A stretch of 13,952 nt of DNA from Actinomycetes bacterium (GCA_021826255.1 JAKBAZ010000017.1:1-13952), one strand, 5' to 3'; counted from the stretch's first letter, positions 7,332 to 13,600 are shown. The notes: generated by a model from the letters alone, not told the origin. Made by a program: numbers and translations.

Positions 7332-8233
7332 GACTGGTCAGCGTAGCCCGAGGACACGACCAGCGAGAGGCGCTGGGACGAGCGAGTCAGTCGACGTCCG
7401 CCGGACATCTCGCAGGCTGGCACCTCACCGAGCACCACCGACTCGGCGCGCAACACGTCGGCCCGACTCGGCGGATGAACCTCTCCGAGATCGTCTCGAT
7501 GACGTAGGTGAAAGCGCAGCCACCACTGTCGTCGAGCTGGAGCCCAGGTGGCGAGTTCACGACAGTCCACCTCTCCTAGTCCACGTTCGACGTCCTGACG
7601 ACCCACCTCTTCGAGGTAGGCCCGATCGAGCGCGAGCTGTTCGGCGCTACGCACGAGGAGGGGTACGACGTCGCGTCGGGATACTTCGTTGAGAAGCGGC
7701 ACCACCTCTCGACGAAGTCGATTTCTCGTCATCGCCGGATCGAGGTTGGTGGGATCTTCTCGCCACGTCTCGCCACGCTCGCTCAGCCACTCGCGCAGCG
7801 AGTGACGGCGGCACCGTCGAAGGGGCATCGTCGCCACGTCCGCGAGTCCGAGCCCCGGTGTCGCCGCGCCCCGGAGCAGATTAAGGAGCACCGTCTCGGC
7901 GAGGTCGTCAGCGGTGTGGCCCGTCAAGACTCCGCGGGGTAGTACTCGTCGCCGCTCGGCTCGAGCGCGCGCCTCAAAATTGGGTCCCGGGGGGACCGAG
8001 ACGTCGTAGACGACGACGCGCACCCCGTGGGCGCGGGCCCAGCCTTCGACAAAGTGGCGATCTTCCCCGGAGTCCGCCCGGGCGTGATGGTCCACGTGGT
8101 GAAGACACGCCTCACGAGACGACTCGAGGGCGAGCAACGCCATCGCCAGCGAGTCAGCGCCACCCGAGACCGCGAGATCCACTCGCGGTTCGCCCGGAAA
8201 CGCGCAGAGTTCGAGTAGAGACGCGCTGTCCAC
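7328..8233 (-). CDS. tilS: tRNA(Ile)-lysidine synthase
   Basis: Modifies C34 of the CAU-anticodon tRNA-Ile to lysidine using ATP and lysine, so that it reads AUA instead of AUG. The N-type ATP pyrophosphatase P-loop AVSGGADSLAMALLAL is at residues 21-36, followed by HHVDHHAR, and GHTADDLAETVLLNLLRG (105-122) is the diagnostic family segment. REDPTNLDPAMTRNRLRREVVPLL matches the next conserved block. At 301 residues it is a short form with the catalytic core and a central helical region but without the long C-terminal domains of the E. coli enzyme; short forms are common in actinobacteria. The start is GTG at 8233, with only a weak purine tract upstream. It heads the minus-strand series and is divergent from the ZIP gene. 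Confidence 0.93.
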   Translation of the reverse strand: MDSASLLELCAFPGEPRVDLAVSGGADSLAMALLALESSREACLHHVDHHARADSGEDRHFVEGWARAHGVRVVVYDVSVPPGPNFEARARAERRRVLPRGVLTGHTADDLAETVLLNLLRGAATPGLGLADVATMPLRRCRRHSLREWLSERGETWREDPTNLDPAMTRNRLRREVVPLLNEVSRRDVVPLLVRSAEQLALDRAYLEEVGRQDVERGLGEVDCRELATWAPARRQWWLRFHLRHRDDLGEVHPPSRADVLRAESVVLGEVPACEMSGGRRLTRSSQRLSLVVSSGYADQS

Positions 8234-8247
8234 GGGGCCACTCTAGA

Positions 8248-8263
8248 GAGGCGACTCCGCCTC
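8248..8263 (-). repeat. Perfect inverted repeat in the tilS leader
   Basis: A 6-base stem, GAGGCG (8248-8253) and CGCCTC (8258-8263), encloses a 4-base loop, 15 bases before the tilS GTG. It would form a GC-rich hairpin in the tilS leader if transcription starts upstream of it. It is not followed by a U tract in either direction, so it does not look like a terminator. Confidence 0.5.
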
Positions 8264-8272
8264 GGTCCTGAT

Positions 8273-8300
8273 TTGACAATGATAATCATTCTCATATAGA
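8273..8300 (+). promoter_or_regulatory. Sigma-70-type promoter of the zip operon
   Basis: TTGACA at 8273-8278 is a perfect -35 hexamer. TATAGA at 8295-8300 is a plausible -10 (4 of 6 consensus bases) after a 16-base spacer. The expected start of transcription falls at about 8306-8308, at or next to the ATG at 8309, so the mRNA may be leaderless. The metal-repressor box fills the spacer. Confidence 0.65.
8274..8294 (+). promoter_or_regulatory. Fur/Zur operator
   Basis: The core GACAATGATAATCATTCTC (8275-8293) matches 17 of 19 positions of the classical Fur box GATAATGATAATCATTATC. The 21-base site is palindromic apart from its centre and one base pair. Zur sites in actinobacteria have the same TGAnAATGATnnTCATTnTCA shape, so the box alone does not tell Fur from Zur; the downstream zip and Zur-like genes favour Zur. 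Lying between -35 and -10, it would block RNA polymerase when the metal-loaded repressor binds. It is also about 40 bases from the tilS start and could influence that gene. Confidence 0.85.
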
Positions 8301-8308
8301 GTGAGGCC

Positions 8309-9046
8309 ATGCACGTCGCCCTTCTCTTCGCCGCGCTGACGGCGGTGTCGACCGCTCTCGGGGGACTCGTCGCGCTCAAGACTCGAGACCGGCTCCACCT
8401 CGTCTTGGGTCTCGCGGCGGGTCTGATGTTGGGACTGGTCGGGTTCGATCTTCTTCCTACGGTGTACGGGAGCGACCACTCTCAGGTCGGCCACGTTCCG
8501 GTGGTGGCCCTGATGATGGTCGGCGGATTCCTCCTTCTGCACGTGATTGAGCGCGCGAGCGCCCCCCACGAGCCCGATCACAGCGACTACGAAGACGGGC
8601 ACGTCCACACTCTTGACGGCGGGATCGCGACGGGTGCCGCCATGGTCGGACACGTGTTCCTCGACGGCGTCGGTATCGGTGCGGCCTTTCGGGTGTCCTC
8701 CACTCTCGGCGTCGCCGTCTTCATCGCCCTTCTCGTCCACGCTTTTAACGACGGTCTCAACACCGTGGCCTTTCTCGTTCGTTCCGAGCGCTGGACAACG
8801 CGATCTCGACGCCTTCTCGGCATCGACTTCATCTCTCGTGTCAGTGGCGCCGCGGTGGGCAGTTACTGGATCATTTCCACTACCTTCGTCTCGCTCTACC
8901 TGGCGCTCTTCGCGGGTTTCGTGACCTACATCGCCACGAGTCACATCCTGCCCGAGGCACACGCGAAACACCCCTCGCGCTGGACGCTCGTGATGACCGT
9001 GGTCGGAGTCGTGGTGATGTGGGGAGTCGTGGCCGGCGGTGCGTAA
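8309..9046 (+). CDS. ZIP-family divalent metal transporter
   Basis: Predicted inner-membrane transporter of 245 residues with about eight hydrophobic segments; ZIP proteins import zinc or other divalent metals. Conserved features are GGLVAL in TM1-2, AGLMLGLVGFDLLP (residues 37-50), GHVFLDGVGIGAAF (114-127, the TM4 metal-site helix with His115 and Asp119) and LLVHAFNDGLNTVAFL (141-156, TM5), then TYIATSHILPEAH near the end. TM5 carries HAFND where many ZIPs have HEIPHE, so the second metal site is altered. The loop at 87-103 is rich in His and Asp (HEPDHSDY, HVH), a typical metal-sensing or metal-binding loop. It is first in the operon, directly behind the Fur/Zur box, and its stop overlaps the repressor gene by 8 bases. 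This context favours zinc uptake under zinc limitation. I cannot assign the exact metal. Confidence 0.87.
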   Translation: MHVALLFAALTAVSTALGGLVALKTRDRLHLVLGLAAGLMLGLVGFDLLPTVYGSDHSQVGHVPVVALMMVGGFLLLHVIERASAPHEPDHSDYEDGHVHTLDGGIATGAAMVGHVFLDGVGIGAAFRVSSTLGVAVFIALLVHAFNDGLNTVAFLVRSERWTTRSRRLLGIDFISRVSGAAVGSYWIISTTFVSLYLALFAGFVTYIATSHILPEAHAKHPSRWTLVMTVVGVVVMWGVVAGGA

Positions 9047-9416
9047 GAACGACGACATCGTCCGACGGGTGGTGGCGTCGTCGGGAGGGCTCCTCAGCGC
9101 TCAAGACGTGCACGCGAGAGCCCGCGAGCTGGGTAGTTCCATTGGGCTGGCGACGGTGTATCGAGTCCTGAGAACTCTCGTGGACGCCGACGTTCTCGAC
9201 CTCACCTTTGACGAACAGGGACAAGCCCGGTACTGCCTGCGGGGCGAGACTCACCACCACCACGCCACGTGTCGCCAGTGCGGTCGCACCGTCGACTTCG
9301 ACGACGGTGAGCTCGAACGCGCCGCGCAGCGCGCCGCGCAACGACTGGGGTTCTCCGACGTCCGCCATCTCATTGAAGTGTCGGGGGTGTGTCGCGCGTG
9401 CGCCACTTCTCTCTAA
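9039..9416 (+). CDS. zur: Fur-family metal repressor, probably Zur
   Basis: DNA-binding metalloregulator of 125 residues. The N-terminal winged helix carries the family signature GLATVYRVLRTLVDADVLD (residues 36-54). The hinge and dimerisation part has THHHHATC (71-78), then the structural zinc site CRQC (Cys78, Cys81) and CRAC (Cys118, Cys121). The HHHH stretch and TVDFDDGELE resemble actinobacterial Zur (FurB) rather than ferric Fur or PerR. A duplicated RAAQRAAQ stretch lies at about 94-101. The GTG start at 9039 overlaps the ZIP stop by 8 bases; no better in-frame start is near. Its position directly after a ZIP transporter, behind a Fur/Zur box, suggests autoregulation together with metal uptake. 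Zur versus Fur is a judgement from motif style and context. Confidence 0.87.
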   Translation: MRKNDDIVRRVVASSGGLLSAQDVHARARELGSSIGLATVYRVLRTLVDADVLDLTFDEQGQARYCLRGETHHHHATCRQCGRTVDFDDGELERAAQRAAQRLGFSDVRHLIEVSGVCRACATSL

Positions 9417-10150
9417 GGGCCGACCCTCTCGGGGGACTCGACCTCTTTCGGGCCACTCCCCTCGAGGATCTAGGAGTCGAGGCCTTCTTCACGTCTCGAC
9501 GCGGAGGAGTCTCGAGCGGCCCCTACGATTCGCTCAATCTCGGTGACCACGTTCACGACGACCCGTCCCGGGTCGAACACAATCGCCGGCGACTCGCTCA
9601 CGCCCTCGGTGTTCACCACCTCGGCTTTCCGCGGCAAGTTCACGGTACGACGTTGGTGGAGGCGACGGAACTCGCCCAGAACTCGCCTCGCGCCGCCGAC
9701 GCGGTCGCTACCGAGTCGTCACTCCCGGCCCTCGTTCTCGTCGCCGACTGCCTCCCGGTCATCGTGGTCGACATCTCGGCCCATCGACTCGTGGTCGCCC
9801 ACGCCGGGTGGCGCGGCCTCGCCGCGGGAGTCCTCGACACCGCCCTCGCGGGACTCGACCCGTCCCACGTGTCGGTCGTGATCGGACCGTCCATCTCGGC
9901 GAAGGTGTACCAAGTGGGACCCGAGGTCGTTCGAGCCCACGAGTCCTTCGCGCGCCACTGCGTCGACGACGGGGGTGACCGCTCCCGACTCGATCTCCGG
10001 GGGGCCGCCGCGACCTGGCTGAGCGCTCGCGGCGTGGCGGAGGACCGAATCTGGGTGAGTCGTGAGGTGACCGACGGTGGTGGCATCTTCTTCTCCGACC
10101 GGGCGAGCCGGCCCTGCGGTCGTTTCGCCGCCGTGGCGCGCTGGACCTAG
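9389..10150 (+). CDS. pgeF: Laccase-domain protein, peptidoglycan editing factor PgeF
   Basis: YfiH/LACC1-type protein of up to 253 residues. Relatives act as purine nucleoside phosphorylases or oxidases in vitro, and E. coli PgeF prevents L-Ser replacing L-Ala in the peptidoglycan stem. Signatures: VEAFFTSRRGGVSSGPYDSL (residues 30-49), NLGDHVHDDPSRVEHNRRRL, then the metal and active-site set His85 (RQVHGTT), Cys121 (LVADCLPV) and His138 (VAHAGWRGLAAGV), followed by VVIGPSISAKVYQVG. The GTG at 9389 overlaps the repressor gene by 28 bases. The GTG at 9398 is an alternative, with a G5 tract at better spacing (9383-9387). Its stop is one base before murL. Placement directly before the murL–murD2 pair fits the peptidoglycan role better than a free purine-salvage role. 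Confidence 0.9.
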   Translation: MSRVRHFSLRADPLGGLDLFRATPLEDLGVEAFFTSRRGGVSSGPYDSLNLGDHVHDDPSRVEHNRRRLAHALGVHHLGFPRQVHGTTLVEATELAQNSPRAADAVATESSLPALVLVADCLPVIVVDISAHRLVVAHAGWRGLAAGVLDTALAGLDPSHVSVVIGPSISAKVYQVGPEVVRAHESFARHCVDDGGDRSRLDLRGAAATWLSARGVAEDRIWVSREVTDGGGIFFSDRASRPCGRFAAVARWT

Positions 10151-10151
10151 C

Positions 10152-11459
10152 ATGGCGGTCGTGTCGTTAGGGGCCCCACACGCGTCGCCCGCGCCCGTGT
10201 TCACTTACGAGGGGTGGCGCCGGGAAGGGTCCCGGGTGAGTTTCGACTTCGACCTCGGGTCGAGGCGCGCGAGCGAAGTCTGGGAGTTCGATAACCGCGT
10301 GGACTGGTCTCGTCCCGGCCTCGAGAGGATCCTCGATCTGCTGGCGGCCCTTGTGGGACTCTCCTACTACAAGCTCGACGTGGCCGATCGCGTCGAGCTT
10401 GGTCCCCTTCGACTCACCCCCGCGGGCCGCGAGTTACTGCGCGGGGCCCTCGTGAATGGACTGGGCGAGTTCGCCTTCCGCAACAACCTCGACCTCACTG
10501 GCGTCGAGATCTCGGGACCAAGCGTCGCCCCGGAGGGGGTTCCACCCGAGTCGTCCTCCGACGCCGTTCTCGTGCCCTTCGGGGGCGGCATCGACTCCGT
10601 GGTCACGGTGGAGGGAGTTCGCCGCTATCACCCCACCACCCTCTTCATCGTCTCGCCCTCGCAGGGGCGCTTCGAACCACTCGAGGACACCGCGAGAGTC
10701 AGCGGTCTCGACATCGCTCGCGCGACGCGACACCTCGACACCGAGATCCTTCTCGGCCCGGGCTATCGCGGTCACGTTCCGGTCACCGCCATCATCACAC
10801 TGGCCAGCGCCCTCGTCGCTTGGGGCGGCGGATTCGCAGCGGTGGCGATGAGTAACGAGCACTCGGCTTCCATCCCCAACGTGGTGGTCGAGGGGCGCCC
10901 GGTGAACCACCAGTGGTCGAAGTCCCTGGAAGCCGAAGTGGCGATCAGTCGAGCCCTCGCCGAGGTCGTCGGGCCCTCCCTCCTCGTCGCCTCGGCCCTG
11001 CGGGATCGGTCTGAGATCTGGGTGGCAGAGCGCTTCTCGCGTCTTGAGCAGTATCACGCCCACTTTCGCAGTTGTAATCGGGCCTTCACTCACGACCCCG
11101 CCCGTCGCGCGGCCCAGTGGTGCGGCGAATGCGACAAGTGCCTCTTCATCGACCTCGTGCTCGCACCCTTCATCGAGCGCCTACGACTGCGCGAGACCCT
11201 CGGAGTGGAGCCCGTCTCGTCGCCAACCCAGCGTCAGGCGTTGCGCACCTTGGTGGGTCTCGGCGACGAGCGCAAACCCTTCGAGTGCGTGGGGGACCCC
11301 GACGAGTGCGCGCTGGCACTCCAGATCCTCGCTCGCGACACCACCTGGGCCGACGTGCCGGCCCTCGCGGAGATCGCGGCCGACCTCCCGCTCGCCCACC
11401 TCGATGATCACCTCCGCTCGCGAGGAGTGACCTATGCCCCTCGAACTTGGCTTCTCTGA
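10152..11459 (+). CDS. murL: UDP-MurNAc-L-Ala-L-Glu epimerase
   Basis: MurL epimerises the terminal L-Glu of UDP-N-acetylmuramoyl-L-Ala-L-Glu to D-Glu, replacing the glutamate racemase route. The 435-residue protein has an N-terminal domain of about 130 residues, then a PP-loop-like motif VPFGGGIDSVV (about residues 141-151), VAMSNEHSAS (231-240) and a cysteine set: SCNRAF (Cys308) followed by WCGECDKC (Cys324, Cys327, Cys330), like the zinc site of QueC-type proteins. The assignment rests on this architecture plus the murD-like gene overlapping its 3' end. The start is the ATG at 10152, one base after the pgeF stop; the frame is open upstream to 10077, but that part overlaps conserved pgeF. 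No clear Shine-Dalgarno is seen, so translation is probably coupled. The ATP role of the loop and the zinc are inference from related folds. Confidence 0.85.
   Translation: MAVVSLGAPHASPAPVFTYEGWRREGSRVSFDFDLGSRRASEVWEFDNRVDWSRPGLERILDLLAALVGLSYYKLDVADRVELGPLRLTPAGRELLRGALVNGLGEFAFRNNLDLTGVEISGPSVAPEGVPPESSSDAVLVPFGGGIDSVVTVEGVRRYHPTTLFIVSPSQGRFEPLEDTARVSGLDIARATRHLDTEILLGPGYRGHVPVTAIITLASALVAWGGGFAAVAMSNEHSASIPNVVVEGRPVNHQWSKSLEAEVAISRALAEVVGPSLLVASALRDRSEIWVAERFSRLEQYHAHFRSCNRAFTHDPARRAAQWCGECDKCLFIDLVLAPFIERLRLRETLGVEPVSSPTQRQALRTLVGLGDERKPFECVGDPDECALALQILARDTTWADVPALAEIAADLPLAHLDDHLRSRGVTYAPRTWLL
11422..11427 (+). promoter_or_regulatory. Ribosome binding site for murD2
   Basis: GAGGAG lies 6 bases before the ATG at 11434, inside the end of murL. 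It supports this start and the 26-base overlap of the two genes. Confidence 0.7.
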
Positions 11460-12714
11460 CCTCGTCGGCCGTGAGGTCGGCGTGTGGGGACTCGGGGTCG
11501 AAGGTCGAGCCACTCTGCGTGCGCTCGAGCGCCTCGGAGTCACGCCCCGTGTCGTCGCCGACGACCACCCCCGGATCGGCGAGTCGGTCTCGAGTGGCGA
11601 CGCCTTCGACGAGTTGCGTCGCTGCCACGTCGTGATCAAGAGTCCCGGGCTCTCGCGCTACCGCGACGACCTCGTCGCTCTCGAAGGCGCCGGGGTCCTC
11701 GTCACGAGCGCCCTGGCCCTCTGGATGCACGACGTGTCCCTCGAGCGGCTGGTCGCCGTCACGGGAACGAAGGGTAAGTCGACCACCGCGTCACTGGTCG
11801 CCTTCCTCCTGCGCAGCGCCGATCAACCCGTCAACCTCGTAGGAAACATCGGCGTCGCCCCCTACGACCCGGACCTCGCGGACGAGGGCGGATGGTATGT
11901 CCTCGAGGTCTCCAGCTTCCAGGCCACCGACCTTCGTCGGTGCCCTCGAACAGTGGGACTCACGTCGCTCGGATCGGATCACTTGGACTGGCACGGGGAT
12001 GAGGCCACCTACCGGCGCGACAAGTTGTCCTTTCTTCACCTCGACGACTCCCACGTCACCTTCCTCTCCGCCGACCCCTCCCTCCAAGACCTCGAGCTGC
12101 CCGGCGACGTTCGACGACTCGGGAGTCCCGACGACACCGTCGCCTCCCTCGCCCGAACTCTCCGTCTGGTCGGGAGTCACAACGCGCGTAATCTCGACCT
12201 CGCGGTGCACCTCGTCGCATCAGTTCTCCAGCGCCCGAGCGAGGAGGTGGTCCGCCTCGCCAGAGATCGACACGAGGAGTTCACTCCGCTCCCCGGTCGC
12301 TTGAGCGTCGTAGCGCACGACGGGGAAATCACCTTCGTCGACGACGGCCTCGCCACGTCGGTCTTACCCACGGTGGCGGCTCTCGAGGTCGTCTCGGGGC
12401 CTCTCGTCCTCATCGCCGGAGGCTTCGACCGTGGAGTGGACTACCAGCCCCTCGTGGACGCCCTCTCGCGCCGCAACGACGTTCACCTCGTGACTATCGG
12501 TCCAGCGGGCGCACGCCTCGGTGAGCTCGCGCGCCGCTCGGGGCTCGACGTACTCGACGCCGGCGACCTAGCGAGCGCCGTCGGGCTCGCCCGGGGTCTC
12601 CTCGAGCGCGGAACCGTCCTCTTCTCGCCGGGCGCCCCGAGCTTTGACGCCTACGACAACTGGGCTGAAAGGTCAGCCGACTTCACTCGTCTGGCTCGCC
12701 AGCGGGCAGAGTGA
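11434..12714 (+). CDS. murD2: UDP-N-acetylmuramoyl-L-alanine--L-glutamate ligase (MurD2 type)
   Basis: Mur ligase of 426 residues adding glutamate to UDP-MurNAc-L-Ala with ATP. Domain 1 holds the nucleotide-sugar site (VGVWGLGVEGRAT, residues 15-27). Domain 2 has the ATP loop AVTGTKGKSTTASL (108-121), VGNIG (136-140), LEVSSFQ (157-163), DHLDWHG (182-188), YRRDKLSF with the probable carbamylated Lys197, and the SHNARNL segment (248-254). Domain 3 has FVDDGLATSV (301-310), IAGGFDRGVD (327-336) and LFSPGAPSFDAYDNW (396-410). MurD normally has a Lys in the DSKAT segment and in GGxDKG; here they are Leu and Arg, which fits altered glutamate recognition. Together with the adjacent murL this favours the L-Glu-specific MurD2 over ordinary MurD. 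Its 3' end overlaps convergent prpB by 32 bases. Confidence 0.87.
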   Translation: MPLELGFSDLVGREVGVWGLGVEGRATLRALERLGVTPRVVADDHPRIGESVSSGDAFDELRRCHVVIKSPGLSRYRDDLVALEGAGVLVTSALALWMHDVSLERLVAVTGTKGKSTTASLVAFLLRSADQPVNLVGNIGVAPYDPDLADEGGWYVLEVSSFQATDLRRCPRTVGLTSLGSDHLDWHGDEATYRRDKLSFLHLDDSHVTFLSADPSLQDLELPGDVRRLGSPDDTVASLARTLRLVGSHNARNLDLAVHLVASVLQRPSEEVVRLARDRHEEFTPLPGRLSVVAHDGEITFVDDGLATSVLPTVAALEVVSGPLVLIAGGFDRGVDYQPLVDALSRRNDVHLVTIGPAGARLGELARRSGLDVLDAGDLASAVGLARGLLERGTVLFSPGAPSFDAYDNWAERSADFTRLARQRAE

Positions 12715-13600
12715 ACGTGAAAATCCCGTCGTCGTACTCCCCGTAGGACTCGTAGTCGAGGACCTCATAGAGCCGTGCCCGAGTCTGCATCTCGGGCACG
12801 AGAGAGGCGAGCGACCCCTCCTCGCGCAGGGTGCTGAGGGCTCGCTCCACGGCGCCCATGGAGAGTCTCATGAGTGACACCGGGTAGATCACGATGCCGA
12901 CGCCAGCGGAGCGAAGATCGCTCGCCGAGAACAGCTCGGACTTACCGAACTCCGTCATGTTGGCCAGCACCGGAACGCCGAGAGCCTCGCGTACCCGTTC
13001 GTAGTCGGAGAGAGTCGTCACCGCCTCGGGAAAGACGGCGTCGGCCCCCGCGTCGACGTAGGCCCGCAGTCGATCCAGCATGGCCTCGAATCCCTCACTC
13101 GCCAGGGCGTCCGATCGAGCCACGACGAGGAGGGAGGGATCCCGACGCGCCCGGACCGCGGCGGCGATACGTCGAGTGGCGCTCTCGCGGTCCACCACCG
13201 ACTTTCCGTCGAGGTGACCACAGCGCTTGGGATTGACCTGGTCTTCGAGGTGGAGGGCAGCGACCCCGGCGTCCTCGAGGATCTGGACCGTGCGGGCCAC
13301 GTTCAGGGGTTCACCGAAGCCGGTGTCGGCGTCAACGAGGACGGGCAAGGAGGTTGTTCGCGCAATCTGGCCCGCTCGCTGCGCCACTTCGCTGAGGGTG
13401 GTGAGTCCAATGTCGGGGAGTCCGAGTTCCGCCGACATCACGGCCCCCGACACGTACACCCCGGGAAATCCGGCGCGCTCGATGAGTCGAGCCGACAGGG
13501 GGGTGAAGGCCCCCGGCATCTGCACCATCTCGCCTCTATCGAGGCGGTCTCGGAGAGTGCGACGGCGTTCGCTAGCGCTCGACGTCGTGTGGAGAATCAC
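12683..13600 (-). CDS. prpB: Methylisocitrate lyase
   Basis: Splits 2-methylisocitrate into pyruvate and succinate, the last step of the methylcitrate cycle that disposes of propionyl-CoA. The 305-residue protein belongs to the isocitrate lyase/PEP mutase superfamily. Visible: MPGAFTPLSARLIERAGFPG (residues 28-47), YVSGAVMSAELGLPDIGLTT (49-68), the Mg-binding VDADTGFGE (89-97), LHLEDQVNPK and the catalytic KRCGH (125-129), and VVARSDA. KRCGH together with the prpD neighbour separates it from other superfamily members such as phosphonomutases. The GTG start at 13600 overlaps the prpD stop as GTGA, with AGGGAG a few bases upstream. The last 32 bases lie antisense to the end of murD2. prpC is not in the window. 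Confidence 0.95.
   Translation of the reverse strand: MILHTTSSASERRRTLRDRLDRGEMVQMPGAFTPLSARLIERAGFPGVYVSGAVMSAELGLPDIGLTTLSEVAQRAGQIARTTSLPVLVDADTGFGEPLNVARTVQILEDAGVAALHLEDQVNPKRCGHLDGKSVVDRESATRRIAAAVRARRDPSLLVVARSDALASEGFEAMLDRLRAYVDAGADAVFPEAVTTLSDYERVREALGVPVLANMTEFGKSELFSASDLRSAGVGIVIYPVSLMRLSMGAVERALSTLREEGSLASLVPEMQTRARLYEVLDYESYGEYDDGIFTFTLPAGEPDE

Noticed and set aside
8243..9058. Long open frame (271 codons) on the minus strand antisense to the ZIP gene
   Set aside because: Its protein is low-complexity, rich in His, Arg, Glu and Gly with no family motif, while the plus strand encodes a clear ZIP membrane protein. It is an effect of GC-rich codon use.
9315..9345. 12-base tandem duplication in the zur gene
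   Set aside because: In frame and coding for RAAQRAAQ in a helix; an ordinary coding repeat, not a regulatory or mobile element.
10077..10151. N-terminal extension of murL by 25 codons
   Set aside because: It is the out-of-frame reading of the conserved C-terminus of pgeF (the GGGIFFSD region).
10434..11093. Minus-strand open frame of 219 codons antisense to murL
   Set aside because: Composition is that of a shadow frame; the murL frame carries the motifs.
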